From contig NZ_JACHIW010000001.1 in NCBI RefSeq assembly GCF_014203395.1, positions 2,604,001 through 2,668,000 on the forward strand: DNA of 64,000 nt, written 5' to 3'. Of the stretch, positions 8,640-18,795 are shown piece by piece; position 1 is the first letter of the stretch; every line of letters starts with the position of its first letter. The notes below the pieces were generated by a model. The model made no database searches, had not been told where the DNA came from, and saw only the letters and a list, made by a program, of their open reading frames with translations. The DNA comes from Saccharopolyspora phatthalungensis (GTDB lineage Bacteria; Actinomycetota; Actinomycetes; Mycobacteriales; Pseudonocardiaceae). Position numbers and translations under genes: made by a program.

Positions 8640-10355
8640 GTGACTGCGCGGCCCGACCTCCCGCCCGGCGATTCCTCGGCTCCGGCCATGAGTCCGCAGC
8701 CCAATCTTGATCTTCCGATGCGACTTCGGGTCGCGATCGTGGTGGCCGGCGCGGGTGCTTTGCTCGTCGGCCTGGGGCCATTGCTCGGTCTCGTCGAGCC
8801 CAGCGCCCCGGCGGCGTACCCGGCCTGGCCGTTGCTGCTGGTGCTCGCGCTGCTCGCCCCCGTCTTGGCGGTCGTCTTCGCCCGGCTCGGGCGGCTCGGA
8901 ACGGCGGCGGCCGTGCTCGTCGGCCCTGCCGCGCTCGCACCCGGTCGGCTGGTGCTTGACCTGCAATTCGTCGTTGACGCCGGGCTGGCCACCCGGCCCG
9001 AGTTGCTCCGGGTGGACAGCCTCGACGCCGAGGCCCCTTCGACCGGGGTCTGGCTGCTCATCGCCGGGCACGTGGCGGGGATCGTCGCCGGGATCCTCGC
9101 GGTTCGAAGCATCGAGCACGGCGATGAGGGCACGGGCTCGCACCGGCAAGGCCTGCTCACGCTCGTGTTGTGCGCGGGTGTGATCGCCGCTGTCGGCGTG
9201 CTGATGGCGCCGTTCGTCTCCGACGATCCATATCTATTGCCGAAGGCGGCCCTCGACGGCCCGCTGCTGGTGCTGATCGGCGGCGTCCTGCTCGCCGTCG
9301 GAGTGCCGAGCGCCGCCGGCTTCCTGGCCGGCTCCGCAGACCCGGAGTTCGCCCGCGGCGGACTGCTCGGGGTGGCCGCAGCGCTGGCGGGCGTGGTCGT
9401 GCCACCGCTGGTCTCCGCGGCCGTGCTTGAGCAAGTCCAGTTCGCCTGGGGGCCAGTGCTCGGACTGGTCGCGGCGGTCGCGCTGGTGGTGCTGGCGGTG
9501 CCCGCCGGACGCGCCGAGTCCGCCGGACAGGCCGAGGACCTGCGCCTGCCCGCATTGACCCGGTTGATCACCCTGTCGGCCGTGTTCGCGCTCGTGGCCG
9601 GTGCGCTGGCGGTGCTCGCGGCGGCCGCGCCACAGGTGCAGATGCCCATCGGACTACGCGACCCGTCGCCGTACCCGGCGCGGATGCTGTGGCCGGCCGG
9701 GCTTTTGCTGCTGTCGCTGGGTGTCGGGCTGTTGCTGCCGCGTGCCTCGGGGTGGCTGCGCCCGATGCTGCCGGTGGTTTGGGTCGTGGTCCCGTTCGCG
9801 TCGGCTGGTGTACTCGACGCGGTGTTCACCGCGGTGCAGGCAACCGACGCGCATGTCGGGATCGGTGCCTGGGCGGCCGGGATCGCGGTGCTGTTCGCCG
9901 GCCTCGCGGCGACAATCGCCGCCATCGCCGGTGCGGTGGAACGCGACGACGTGGATCTCACGGAAATGTCGATGCACCGCCTGGTGCTGTTCCCCTCGCT
10001 GGTCGCGCTGCTGCTCGGCGCCGGTGCCTTCAGCCTTCCCGTGGTGACCGCCCCCGACTACACCGCGCCCGGCGTGTTCGCCGCCTTCGAAACGACGTCC
10101 TGGGGGTTGGTGATCGCACTGGCTGCGGTGGTCGGCGCGGCCGTGCTCGCGCCGATGTGCCGACCTGCTCGGGCCGCCGCGCTGCTCTGCGGGGCTGCGC
10201 TCGTCGTGGCAGTCCGGGCGCTGGAGTATCCGCTGACTGCCGAACGGCTGCCGGACTCGGCACCTGGCCTGGGGCTGTGGTTCGGCGTGGCCTGCGTGCT
10301 GGTGCTTCTCGGCAGCGCTCTGGCCGCCGCCCGTGCGCCGCGGGACCGGGCGTGA
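8640..10355 (+). CDS. Polytopic membrane protein of unknown function
   Basis: Integral membrane protein of 571 residues with roughly fourteen hydrophobic segments rich in Ala, Leu, Val and Gly and very few charges, spread from about residue 30 to the C-terminus. No transport or enzyme motif was recognised. GTG 8640 is preferred over GTG 8601 because GCTAGCGT, a good -10-like element, lies just before it, giving a leaderless message. It sits between the M23 peptidase and sucC, a slot I do not recall being filled in mycobacteria. Confidence 0.7.
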   Translation: MTARPDLPPGDSSAPAMSPQPNLDLPMRLRVAIVVAGAGALLVGLGPLLGLVEPSAPAAYPAWPLLLVLALLAPVLAVVFARLGRLGTAAAVLVGPAALAPGRLVLDLQFVVDAGLATRPELLRVDSLDAEAPSTGVWLLIAGHVAGIVAGILAVRSIEHGDEGTGSHRQGLLTLVLCAGVIAAVGVLMAPFVSDDPYLLPKAALDGPLLVLIGGVLLAVGVPSAAGFLAGSADPEFARGGLLGVAAALAGVVVPPLVSAAVLEQVQFAWGPVLGLVAAVALVVLAVPAGRAESAGQAEDLRLPALTRLITLSAVFALVAGALAVLAAAAPQVQMPIGLRDPSPYPARMLWPAGLLLLSLGVGLLLPRASGWLRPMLPVVWVVVPFASAGVLDAVFTAVQATDAHVGIGAWAAGIAVLFAGLAATIAAIAGAVERDDVDLTEMSMHRLVLFPSLVALLLGAGAFSLPVVTAPDYTAPGVFAAFETTSWGLVIALAAVVGAAVLAPMCRPARAAALLCGAALVVAVRALEYPLTAERLPDSAPGLGLWFGVACVLVLLGSALAAARAPRDRA

Positions 10356-10676
10356 TACCCGCGGATTCGATCAGTTGAGCCGCGAACCCATGATCGTCCG
10401 CGGCGGCTGTGCGCCGGGCAAGTCGCTCGTTCTGCGTCTTGTCCGCGGCCGGACGCGCGGTCGAGAATGCGGGCACACCGCCGCGAAGCGCTGTTCCGTT
10501 CGTCACCACAAACGTCGATATCGGGCCTGCCGAGCAGGCGAATCCCCAAGCCGGACAGTCCGACCAGGCGTAATGCGCCATCTCAGGTGAGCCAGTTCAC
10601 CAGGTGCGCCGCCCCATGCGTCGTCGCAGGTCGATATCGTCACCGGAGTCCGACACCGACGTCGCAGGAGAGTCGA
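10356..10676. promoter_or_regulatory. Upstream region of sucCD
   Basis: This 321-base span has no supported gene. It must hold the sucCD promoter. A small hairpin (GCCTGC-CGA-GCAGGC, near 10527-10541) is the only structure noticed. Confidence 0.4.
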
Positions 10677-11843
10677 GTGGACCTGTACGAGTACCAGGCG
10701 AAGGAGCTTTTCGCCTCCCACGGAGTGCCGACGCTGCCCGGCGCCGTGGCGACCGATCCGCAAGGGGCCAAGGCAGCCGCCGCAGAACTGGGCGGGCCCG
10801 TCGTGATCAAGGCCCAGGTCAAGACCGGGGGCCGCGGTAAGGCCGGCGGTGTGAAGCTGGCCGGGAACCCGGATGAGGCCGAGACCAAGGCCGAGGCGAT
10901 CCTCGGCCTGGACATCAAGGGCCACATCACGCGCAAGGTGCTGGTCACCACCGCCTCCGACATCGCCGACGAGTACTACTTCTCGTTCCTGCTCGACCGC
11001 GCCAACCGCAACTTCCTCGCGATGGCCTCCGTCGAGGGCGGCATGGAGATCGAAGAGGTCGCGGCAACGAAGCCCGAGGCGCTGGCCAAGATCGCGATCG
11101 ACCCGATCGAGGGCGTCGACCAGGACAAGGCACGGGAGATCGTCACCGCCGCCAAGTTCCCGGCCGAGGTCGCCGATCAGGTCGCCGACGTGATCGTCCA
11201 GCTGTGGGAGACCTTCGTCGCCGAGGACGCCACGTTGGTCGAGGTCAACCCGCTGGTCAAGGACCCGCAGGGCAAGATCATCGCGCTGGACGGCAAGGTC
11301 ACCCTCGACGAGAACGCCGCGTTCCGCCAGGCCGGGCAGGCCGAGCTGGTGGACAAGGACGCGGAGAACCCGCTTGAGGCCAAGGCCAAGGAGAAGGGCC
11401 TCAACTACGTCAAGCTGGACGGCGAGGTCGGCATCATCGGCAACGGTGCCGGGCTGGTCATGTCCACCCTGGACGTGGTCGCCTACGCCGGCGAGAAGCA
11501 CAACGGTGTGAAGCCGGCGAACTTCCTGGACATCGGCGGCGGCGCCTCCGCCGAGGTCATGGCCGCCGGCCTGGACGTCATCCTCGGCGACCCGGCCGTG
11601 AAGTCGGTGTTCGTCAACGTCTTCGGCGGCATCACCGCCTGTGACGCGGTTGCCAACGGCATCGTGCAGGCGCTGAAGATCCTGGGCGACGAGGCCACCA
11701 AACCGCTGGTCGTCCGGCTCGATGGGAACAACGTCGAAGAGGGTCGCCGCATCCTGGCCGAGGCCAACCACCCGGTCGTGACGATGGTGGACACCATGGA
11801 CGGTGCGGCCGACAAGGCCGCCGAGCTGGCTGCGGGGGCATGA
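10677..11843 (+). CDS. sucC: Succinyl-CoA synthetase (ADP-forming) beta subunit
   Basis: Beta subunit of the TCA-cycle enzyme that makes ATP (or GTP) from succinyl-CoA, 388 residues, the usual length. The N-terminal ATP-grasp region begins [16 protein letters not shown] and includes [15 protein letters not shown]. The ligase/CoA domain has [12 protein letters not shown] and [13 protein letters not shown] 10677 is preceded by GCAGGAG at 10664-10670. It is followed after four bases by sucD, which encodes the alpha subunit, so the two are one operon. Confidence 0.97.
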   Translation: MDLYEYQAKELFASHGVPTLPGAVATDPQGAKAAAAELGGPVVIKAQVKTGGRGKAGGVKLAGNPDEAETKAEAILGLDIKGHITRKVLVTTASDIADEYYFSFLLDRANRNFLAMASVEGGMEIEEVAATKPEALAKIAIDPIEGVDQDKAREIVTAAKFPAEVADQVADVIVQLWETFVAEDATLVEVNPLVKDPQGKIIALDGKVTLDENAAFRQAGQAELVDKDAENPLEAKAKEKGLNYVKLDGEVGIIGNGAGLVMSTLDVVAYAGEKHNGVKPANFLDIGGGASAEVMAAGLDVILGDPAVKSVFVNVFGGITACDAVANGIVQALKILGDEATKPLVVRLDGNNVEEGRRILAEANHPVVTMVDTMDGAADKAAELAAGA

Positions 11844-11847
11844 GGCG

Positions 11848-12732
11848 ATGGCTATCTTCCTCAACGAGAACAGCAAGGTCATCGTTCAGGGCATCACCGG
11901 CTCTGAAGGCACCAAGCACACCGCTCGGATGCTGCGCTCCGGCACCAACATCGTCGGTGGTGTGAACGCCCGCAAGGCCGGGCAGACCGTCGAGATCGAG
12001 GGCAAGCAGCTCACGGTCTTCGGCAGCGTCAAGGAGGCCATGAAGGAGACCGGCGCCGACGTGTCGGTCGTTTTCGTGCCGCCGAAGTTCGCCAAGGACG
12101 CCGTGATCGAGGCCATTGACTCCGAGATCGGCCTGACAGTGGTGATCACCGAGGGCATCCCGGTGCACGACTCGGCCTACTTCTGGGCGCACGCCAAGGC
12201 CACCGGCAACAAGACCCGGATCATCGGGCCGAACTGCCCGGGCATCATCTCGCCCGGTAAGTCCAACGCCGGCATCATCCCGGCCGACATCACCGGCCGG
12301 GGCAAGATTGGCCTGGTGTCCAAGTCGGGCACGCTGACCTACCAGATGATGTACGAGCTGCGCGACATCGGTTTCTCCAGCTGCGTCGGCATCGGCGGTG
12401 ACCCGATCATCGGCACCACTCACATCGACGCCCTGCAGGCGTTCGAGGACGACCCCGAGACCGAGGCGATCGTCATGATCGGCGAGATCGGTGGGGACGC
12501 CGAGGAGCGGGCGGCCGACTACATCAAGGCCAACATCACCAAGCCGGTGGTGGGCTACGTGGCCGGTTTCACCGCGCCCGAGGGCAAGACCATGGGCCAC
12601 GCCGGCGCCATCGTCTCCGGTTCGTCCGGCACCGCCGCGGCGAAGAAGGAGGCCCTGGAGGCCGCCGGGGTCAAGGTCGGCAAGACGCCGAGCGAGACCG
12701 CCAAGCTGATGCGCGAGATCGTCAAGGGCTGA
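11848..12732 (+). CDS. sucD: Succinyl-CoA synthetase alpha subunit
   Basis: Alpha subunit, 294 residues. It carries the histidine phosphorylated during catalysis: His251 in [13 protein letters not shown]. The N-terminal CoA-binding Rossmann part includes [14 protein letters not shown], and [13 protein letters not shown] is the family signature. ATG 11848 lies four bases after the sucC stop, so the subunits are translated together. A strong GC hairpin follows at 12758-12787. Confidence 0.97.
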   Translation: MAIFLNENSKVIVQGITGSEGTKHTARMLRSGTNIVGGVNARKAGQTVEIEGKQLTVFGSVKEAMKETGADVSVVFVPPKFAKDAVIEAIDSEIGLTVVITEGIPVHDSAYFWAHAKATGNKTRIIGPNCPGIISPGKSNAGIIPADITGRGKIGLVSKSGTLTYQMMYELRDIGFSSCVGIGGDPIIGTTHIDALQAFEDDPETEAIVMIGEIGGDAEERAADYIKANITKPVVGYVAGFTAPEGKTMGHAGAIVSGSSGTAAAKKEALEAAGVKVGKTPSETAKLMREIVKG

Positions 12733-12757
12733 GCCCGATCTCCGTTGGTCATCTTTC

Positions 12758-12787
12758 GGGGCCGGACGCCTTCGGGAGTCCGGCCCC
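12758..12787 (+). terminator. Hairpin terminator after sucCD
   Basis: A 10-bp perfect stem pairs GGGGCCGGAC at 12758-12767 with 12778-12787. The loop includes TTCG. It lies 25 bases after the sucD stop. No T-tract follows. Confidence 0.6.
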
Positions 12788-13004
12788 GGTGGCTGTCCGA
12801 AAGCCTTTGCGCGGTGGCGCGGATAGCGCAAGTCAGGCGCTCCCGCGACATCCACTGCGGCGGTGCGAACCGCGCGCCTGGCCGAAAGCGGTTGGCGCTG
12901 CAGGAAAGAACGGGCTTTGCGGTTTTCGGGACACTGTGTCCGGTTGATCCGATACCGTCAGCGAGCTCCGCACCCGTGTGTTCAAGCGAGGAGTCTGTCC
13001 AGCC

Positions 13005-13895
13005 ATGTCCGCGCCCTTCCCCCAGCGGCCACGTCCGGCCGCACCGGAACGCTCCGGAATCTCGCTCGACCGCAACGAAATCCTGGCCCTGGTGGCGGCT
13101 GGCGCCGGCCTGATCGGCTACCTGACCGGTTTCTTCGACCAGGTCGCAGGGGTGGCGATAGGTAGCCTGGCGGGCTTCTCGTTGGTCGTCGCCGGGGCCC
13201 TAGCGGGGCTTCGGTTCGTGCCGAAGACGCCTAACTGCCTGTTCGCGGCCGCACCACTGTCCGCCTACGCAACGCTGTCGTTGCTGCAGGATCTCGTCAG
13301 CGGCAGTTCGGGCGGGATCATCGTGCTGGTCCTGCTGGCGATCGCGCAATTGGCCGCCGTGGTCGGGGTGCTGCTGATGGAAGGCGGGATCCTGAAGGCG
13401 CCGCCGAAGCCTGCGCCGCCCGCGCGGCCGCAGTTCGGGAAGCCCGGCCCGTTCCAGCCGGGCAAGCCCAGTGGTCCTGGTGGTCCTGGTGGTTCGGGCG
13501 GTCCGGGCGCCCCCGGTGGTCCAGGTGCTTGGAGCCCGGCCGGACAGCCCGCCCAGCCCGGTCAATTCGGTCAACCGAGTGGCGGGTGGAGCTCGGCGTC
13601 CGCTCAATCGCCGCAGTCCGGCGGTTGGAACCCGCCCTCGGGCGACTTCTCGACCCCGAACCAGCCGGGCCAGTCGAGTCAGCCCGCCCAACCGGGGCAA
13701 CCCGGTCAGTCTGGCCAGGCCGGTCAGTCCGCGCCGCCGTCGAACCCGTCCGCGCCGCCGTCGAACCCGCCCGGTCAGCCGGGCCCGTCCGGGCAGCCCG
13801 GCAAATCGGGCCCGTCCGGGCAGCAGGGCCAGGGGAGCGGACCGCAGGGCACCCAGCAGATGCCACACCCCGGCGCCAACCCGCCGAGCTTCTGA
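13005..13895 (+). CDS. DUF5336 membrane protein with Pro/Gly/Gln-rich tail (Rv0954-like)
   Basis: Protein of 296 residues in two parts. Residues about 20-130 hold four hydrophobic segments typical of the DUF5336 family, known from the mycobacterial 34-kDa antigen and Rv0954. From about 140 to the end it is low-complexity, rich in Pro, Gly, Gln and Ser (GGPGGSGGPG, then PGQ/SGQ-type repeats). The tail is probably disordered and cytoplasmic or surface-exposed. ATG 13005 follows GAGGAG. Placement between sucD and purN agrees with Rv0954. The function may concern growth or the cell envelope, but that is inferred. Confidence 0.8.
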   Translation: MSAPFPQRPRPAAPERSGISLDRNEILALVAAGAGLIGYLTGFFDQVAGVAIGSLAGFSLVVAGALAGLRFVPKTPNCLFAAAPLSAYATLSLLQDLVSGSSGGIIVLVLLAIAQLAAVVGVLLMEGGILKAPPKPAPPARPQFGKPGPFQPGKPSGPGGPGGSGGPGAPGGPGAWSPAGQPAQPGQFGQPSGGWSSASAQSPQSGGWNPPSGDFSTPNQPGQSSQPAQPGQPGQSGQAGQSAPPSNPSAPPSNPPGQPGPSGQPGKSGPSGQQGQGSGPQGTQQMPHPGANPPSF

Positions 13896-14244
13896 TCAAT
13901 GCGTTCCCGTCGCCACGCGGGTTCCGGCAGGTGTTGGGCGCCGGAGTGATCCAGGTCCCCGAGGTGCCTGTTCTTCGGTGACCGAATGAGTCGGGTCCAC
14001 AACAGTTCGGCAGCCTCTGATGATCGCAAATGCGCGTCGAGGAACTCTCCGTCAGCGTGCTGGCGAGACGTGCCGAAATTTCCGGAGTTCGTCGAGCCCG
14101 TGCAGCGCGTAGCGGTCGAAGCCCGATAGTCCGACGACCCGGGCGACAGCAGCGTCCCAAGCGGACAAGCGGTGTCGCTCGATGGGCGGAGCCGGCGGCG
14201 TGTTGTGACTCGTTTGGCGGAATATCGGTGCGACATTCGGCGGC
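13896..14244. other. Intergenic span, no gene seen
   Basis: These 349 bases between the DUF5336 and DUF6350 genes hold no reading frame with family resemblance or good codon pattern. No strong hairpin was noticed. Confidence 0.4.
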
Positions 14245-15867
14245 GTGTCCGTGCTCGACTCGATCCCCCACGCGATTGCCGACGCCCGGCGCGAACGCAG
14301 GCTCGGGATTCGTTGGTGGCTGCTCGCCGTGGCCATCGGCGCCGTCCTGCTCGTCGGTTATCTGATCGCCGCCGGGCTGATCGCGCTGGCGGTGGCCACC
14401 GCCACCAGCGCGCGTTTCGACCCGGCCGTGGTCTTGGTGGCCGCGCTGCCCGGGTGGCTCGCGTTGCACCAAGCGACGCTGAAGATCATGGACGCTCCGC
14501 TCAGCATCCTGCCGTTGCTGCCGACTGCCCTGATGATGCTGGTGATCGCTGGCGCGTCCGCCTGGGTCGCGCGACGGTCCCGGCTGCGGCGCCCCGACCA
14601 GGCGTGGCCGTTGATCATGGCGATGGGGCTCGTGCACGCCTTCGTCGGCACCGGCATCGCGATGGCCCTGGACGGGCCGGTGAACGCGGTTCCGGTGGAT
14701 GCGTTCCTGAGCTGCGGGCTGACGGCCACGATCGCGTCGACTGCGGGCGTTGCGAACAGGTGCGGGTTGATCTACCTGGTCTGGGAACGCGTCGAGGCCG
14801 AGGTCTGGTCGGGCATGCGCGTCGGCCTGCTGGCGCTGGCGGCGCTGGTCGCGGCCGGTGGTGTGGTGCTGCTGTTCGGGATTTGCGTGTCGGCCCCGGA
14901 GATGGCCGCCGCCATCGCGCGATCCGGAGGTGGAGCCGGCGACGCGATCGGCTCCACCCTGCTGTCGATCCTGTACCTGCCGAACGCGGTGTTGGCGGGC
15001 TGGGCCTTCGCCGCCGGGACGGGCCTGTCGATCGGTCGGCTCACGCTCCAGCCGCTGCAGTCCACGCCCGGCCCGGTGCCTGACCTGCCGCTGCTCGCGG
15101 TCCTGCCGACGCAGGACTCGGCGGTGTGGTGGGCAATCGTGTTGGCACTGCCACTCCTCGTCGGCGCCCTCGCCGGAGCCGCTTGCCGACGGTCGTCCGG
15201 CCTGCTGGCGCGCAGACTGCTGGCGGTGGGCGTGGCTGCTGCGATCGCGGCGTTGGGGATGTTGGTGCTCGCCTATGTCGCCGGCGGCGACATAGGCAAC
15301 GGTCCGTTCGGACCGGTGACGCTGCGGCCGGTCTCGTTGGCTGCGGCGACACTGTGCTGGATCGCGGTGCCAGCGGCCGCCGTCACGTGGCTCGCCGGGC
15401 CGGACACCGACGACGAGCCTGAAGCCGATGTGACCGACAACGGCCATTCCGCTGACCCGGCCACGGCGGAAGCCGATGAAGACTCCGCAAACGAGACCAC
15501 CTCCGCCGAGGCAGACAGCGACTTGGCGGAAAGCGGCACTGACAATGCCGCCGATGCCGATTCGGCGACCACCGATGATTCCACAAGCGACGCAAGCGAC
15601 AAGCCCGCTGAGGCCACCGGCACCACTGACGCTGCCGCGGGCGGCGCGACGGACGCCGATGAAGATCAAGTCGGCGACCGCTCGGACGAAGACGCTGCGT
15701 CCAAGGCCGATGCGACGGATGACGCGGCCAGCGATGAGCCGGGCGACTCCGCAGCGCGGATTCCGCTCGCCCGCGCTGGTGCGGAATCGGATTTGCCCAA
15801 ACACAAGCCCACCGAGATCGACCCCACCGAGTTCGATGGTGACCTCCGGGAGGACGACCGGAGCTGA
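14245..15867 (+). CDS. DUF6350 polytopic membrane protein with acidic C-terminal tail (Rv0955-like)
   Basis: Membrane protein of 540 residues. Residues about 25-385 hold eight to ten hydrophobic segments, beginning WWLLAVAIGAVLLVGYLIAAG. The last 150 residues are soluble and strongly acidic, rich in Asp, Glu, Ala, Thr and Ser, probably disordered. Position immediately before purN matches Rv0955 of M. tuberculosis. GTG 14245 was chosen because the hydrophobic core begins 25 residues later. No catalytic or transport motif was recognised. Confidence 0.75.
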   Translation: MSVLDSIPHAIADARRERRLGIRWWLLAVAIGAVLLVGYLIAAGLIALAVATATSARFDPAVVLVAALPGWLALHQATLKIMDAPLSILPLLPTALMMLVIAGASAWVARRSRLRRPDQAWPLIMAMGLVHAFVGTGIAMALDGPVNAVPVDAFLSCGLTATIASTAGVANRCGLIYLVWERVEAEVWSGMRVGLLALAALVAAGGVVLLFGICVSAPEMAAAIARSGGGAGDAIGSTLLSILYLPNAVLAGWAFAAGTGLSIGRLTLQPLQSTPGPVPDLPLLAVLPTQDSAVWWAIVLALPLLVGALAGAACRRSSGLLARRLLAVGVAAAIAALGMLVLAYVAGGDIGNGPFGPVTLRPVSLAAATLCWIAVPAAAVTWLAGPDTDDEPEADVTDNGHSADPATAEADEDSANETTSAEADSDLAESGTDNAADADSATTDDSTSDASDKPAEATGTTDAAAGGATDADEDQVGDRSDEDAASKADATDDAASDEPGDSAARIPLARAGAESDLPKHKPTEIDPTEFDGDLREDDRS

Positions 15868-15964
15868 GGGCTGCGCCACTCGCCCGGCCCCTGGCGGCGT
15901 CGGCACCGCAACCAGCGCTTACGCTTTTGCGAGAGATCGTGCCGAGGCATGTCAGGAGCGAACG

Positions 15965-16639
15965 CTGAACCCGAGTACGACTGACCAGCCGAGCGCCGCC
16001 GCGCACTCGCAACCCACCCGGTTCGCCACCACCGGCCCAGCGCGGGTGGTCGTGCTGGTATCCGGCTCCGGCACCCTGTTGCAGGCGTTGCTCGATGCGA
16101 CGAGCGCGCCCGACTTCCCGGTGCAGGTGGTCGCGGTGGGCGCCGATCGTGGCGGCATCGAGGGGCTGGCCCGCGCCGAGCGCGCCGGGGTGCCGACCTT
16201 CGTGCGCCGCGTCAAGGACCACGCCAGCCGGGCCGACTGGGACCATGCGCTGACCGAGGCCTGTGCCGAGCACGAGCCGGACCTGGTGGTCTCCGCCGGT
16301 TTCATGAAGCTCGTCGGCACCGATTTCCTGGCCCGCTTCGCCGGCCGGTACCTCAATAGCCACCCGGCGTTACTGCCGTCCTTTCCCGGGATGCACGGAG
16401 TAAGGGACGCGCTGGAGTATGGGGTGCGGGTCACCGGCTGCACGTTGTTCGTGGTGGATGCCGGTGTGGACACCGGGCCGATCCTCGCGCAGGAGGCCGT
16501 CGAGGTGCGGCCCGAGGACGACGAGGAAAGCCTCCACGAACGGATCAAGGCCGTCGAGCGGCGGCTGTTGGTCGACACTCTGGAACAGCTGGCGTTGCAC
16601 GGCTGGACCGTGCAGGGACGGAAGGTGAGTATCCCGTGA
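15965..16639 (+). CDS. purN: Phosphoribosylglycinamide formyltransferase 1
   Basis: Uses 10-formyl-THF to formylate GAR in step three of purine synthesis. The core has [17 protein letters not shown], then [17 protein letters not shown] with the catalytic Asn and His, and [13 protein letters not shown] with the catalytic Asp. No ATG lies in a sensible place. A CTG at 15965 is preceded by GTCAGGAG at 15951-15958 with a six-base spacer and gives 224 residues. GTG 16046 would give 197 residues but starts almost on the glycine loop and lacks a ribosome site. The CTG start is therefore preferred, with caution. The stop overlaps the purH start (GTGA). Confidence 0.9.
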   Translation: MNPSTTDQPSAAAHSQPTRFATTGPARVVVLVSGSGTLLQALLDATSAPDFPVQVVAVGADRGGIEGLARAERAGVPTFVRRVKDHASRADWDHALTEACAEHEPDLVVSAGFMKLVGTDFLARFAGRYLNSHPALLPSFPGMHGVRDALEYGVRVTGCTLFVVDAGVDTGPILAQEAVEVRPEDDEESLHERIKAVERRLLVDTLEQLALHGWTVQGRKVSIP

Positions 16640-18201
16640 CCGCGAATTCGCAGGAGCGGCGAGGCGTTCGCCGTGCGTTGATCGGCGTGTCGGACAAGTC
16701 CGGTCTGCTTGAATTGGCCACCGGACTCCACGCCGCCGGTGTGGAGATCGTGTCCACCGGCGGAACGGCCCGCACGATCGCCGCGGCGGGCGTGCCTGTC
16801 ACCCCGGTCGAGGAGCTCACCGGCTTCCCGGAGGCGCTCGACGGTCGGGTCAAGACCCTGCACCCGCGGGTGCACGCCGGACTGCTCGCCGATCTGCGCC
16901 GCCGGGAGCATGTCGACCAGCTGCGTGAGCTGGACATCGCGCCGTTCGAGCTGCTGGTCGTGAACCTGTATCCGTTCGTGCAGACGGTGGCCTCGGGCGC
17001 CGCCCCGGACGAGGTGATCGAGCAGATCGACATCGGTGGGCCGGCGATGGTCCGGGCCTCCGCCAAGAACCACGCGAACGTCGCCGTCGTGGTGGACCCG
17101 AGCCGCTACGAGTGGGTGCTGGAGCAGGTCCGCGAGGGCGGTTTCACGTTGGCCGACCGGGTCGAGCTGGCCGCGGCCGCGTTCCGGCACACCGCGTCGT
17201 ACGACGTCGCGGTGGCGTCCTGGATGAGCAAGGTGCCGACCGGGGACGACTCGGTGTTTCCCGGCTGGATCGGGGAAACCTGGGACCGCCGTTCCGCGCT
17301 GCGCTACGGCGAGAACCCGCACCAGCCCGCCGCGCTGTACGTCTCTGGTGGCGAGGCGACCGGACTCGCGGCCGCGGCGCAGTTGCATGGCAAGGAGATG
17401 TCGTACAACAACTACGTCGACGCAGACGCGGCCTGGCGGGCCGCGCATGATCACAGCGAGCCGTGCGTGGCGATCATCAAGCACGCCAACCCGTGCGGCA
17501 TCGCGGTTGCCGGCGACATCGCCGCGGCGCACCTCAAGGCGCACGAGTGCGACCCGGTGAGCGCGTACGGCGGAGTCATCGCGACGAACCGCGAGGTGTC
17601 GGTGGCGATGGCCGAGCAGGTCGCCGGGATCTTCACCGAGGTGATCGTGGCGCCGGGCTACGCCGACGGCGCGGTGGACGTGCTGAGCAAGAAGAAGAAC
17701 ATCCGGATCCTGACCGCGCAGCCGCCCAAGAGCGGCCGGATCGAGATGCGGGCGATCTCCGGCGGCATGCTGGTGCAGGGTTCCGACGGGATCGACGCCG
17801 AGGGCGACGACCCGGCGAACTGGACGCTGGCGACCGGCTCGCCGGTGGACGAGGCCACGCTGGCGGATCTGAAGTTCGCGTGGCGCGCCTGCCGAGCGGT
17901 GAAGTCCAACGCGATCCTGTTGGCCAACGAGGGGGCGACCGTCGGCGTGGGCATGGGGCAGGTGAACCGGGTCGACTCGGCGCGCCTCGCGGTGTCTCGG
18001 GCTGGCGACCGGGCAAAGGGCTCGGTTGCCGCGTCCGATGCGTTCTTCCCGTTCGCGGACGGCCCGCAGGTACTGCTGGACGCCGGTGTGCGCGCGATCG
18101 TTCAGCCCGGCGGTTCGGTCCGGGACGCCGACACGATCGCGGCGGCGGAGTCGGCCGGCGTGCCGCTCTACTTCACCGGGACGCGACACTTCGCGCACTG
18201 A
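16636..18201 (+). CDS. purH: Bifunctional AICAR formyltransferase / IMP cyclohydrolase
   Basis: Last two steps of IMP synthesis in one 521-residue protein. The N-terminal MGS-like cyclohydrolase part (about 10-200) has [25 protein letters not shown] and [13 protein letters not shown]. The C-terminal transformylase has [14 protein letters not shown], the KHANPCG motif with the catalytic Lys-His pair, and [12 protein letters not shown] 16636 overlaps the purN stop by four bases, so the two are translationally coupled. A UUCG-capped hairpin terminator follows. Confidence 0.97.
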   Translation: MTANSQERRGVRRALIGVSDKSGLLELATGLHAAGVEIVSTGGTARTIAAAGVPVTPVEELTGFPEALDGRVKTLHPRVHAGLLADLRRREHVDQLRELDIAPFELLVVNLYPFVQTVASGAAPDEVIEQIDIGGPAMVRASAKNHANVAVVVDPSRYEWVLEQVREGGFTLADRVELAAAAFRHTASYDVAVASWMSKVPTGDDSVFPGWIGETWDRRSALRYGENPHQPAALYVSGGEATGLAAAAQLHGKEMSYNNYVDADAAWRAAHDHSEPCVAIIKHANPCGIAVAGDIAAAHLKAHECDPVSAYGGVIATNREVSVAMAEQVAGIFTEVIVAPGYADGAVDVLSKKKNIRILTAQPPKSGRIEMRAISGGMLVQGSDGIDAEGDDPANWTLATGSPVDEATLADLKFAWRACRAVKSNAILLANEGATVGVGMGQVNRVDSARLAVSRAGDRAKGSVAASDAFFPFADGPQVLLDAGVRAIVQPGGSVRDADTIAAAESAGVPLYFTGTRHFAH

Positions 18202-18218
18202 CTCCGGTGCACTGTGGA

Positions 18219-18252
18219 CGGTGCGGGCGACTTCGGTCGGCCGCACCGTTTT
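18219..18252 (+). terminator. Intrinsic terminator after purNH
   Basis: The stem CGGTGCGG (18219-18226) pairs with CCGCACCG (18241-18248). An inner CGAC/GTCG stem closes a TTCG loop, and TTTT follows at 18249-18252. It lies 17 bases past the purH stop. Confidence 0.75.
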
Positions 18253-18545
18253 CGTTGCTGTGGTTTTCGCTGCTCCGGTTTTCGTTGCGGCGGGTTCCGC
18301 GGTAGGCCGGTGGCCCGTGCGGGTTTCGGTGGTGCGCATGTTCCTTGCCTCCTCGGGCTCCGCGCCAGAGCCGTCGGCGCAAGGCCGGTGGCTATGGCGA
18401 GTGGTGTTGCTTGTCCGCGGGTTCGTCGGCATCGACGGGCCCGCCCGCTCGGGCGACCGCCGGAACTGCTCGTTCGGCCGCCGCGCAGGGTGGAAACGCG
18501 GTCATGTGTCAAGTTGTAGCGGACTTTTCGGGCAAGATCAGGTGA

Positions 18546-18561
18546 TCGAACAAATGTTCAC
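18546..18561 (+). promoter_or_regulatory. SOS (LexA) box 1 upstream of imuA'
   Basis: TCGAACAAATGTTCAC matches the actinobacterial LexA box TCGAAC-N4-GTTCGA except at the last two positions. It is 71 bases upstream of a second, perfect box. Confidence 0.75.
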
Positions 18562-18616
18562 TCGATCTGGTCGGGACGCTTGACGTGGGCCGGTGCGCAG
18601 GGTTTACTTAAGTTGT

Positions 18617-18632
18617 TCGAACTGAGGTTCGA
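18617..18632 (+). promoter_or_regulatory. SOS (LexA) box 2 upstream of imuA'
   Basis: TCGAACTGAGGTTCGA is a perfect palindromic LexA box. It shows that imuA' translation starts downstream of here, not at the first open codon at 18580. Confidence 0.85.
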
Positions 18633-18795
18633 GATCTGGAAGTGGCCGGTGTCGGGGTCGGCTACTCCGATGGAGTTGGCGTTGTGTTCGGGTGCAGGCG
18701 CAGCGCCGACTCCACCGCTGTCTTCCCCACAGCGGCTAAATGGGTGCCCGCGCCGGGGTCGGGCACCCATGCGGTCACGATGTGGGGAGGCAGCG

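Noticed and set aside
13318..15906. An 862-codon open frame on the minus strand
   Set aside because: It runs antisense to the DUF5336 and DUF6350 genes, is extremely Arg/Gly/His-rich and has no family. It is an artefact of high GC.
15952..18432. An 826-codon open frame on the minus strand
   Set aside because: Antisense to purN and purH, with Arg/His-rich composition and no recognisable domain.
18580..18795. Longer N-terminus for ImuA'
   Set aside because: It would translate through the perfect SOS box at 18617-18632. ATG 18796 has a good ribosome site.
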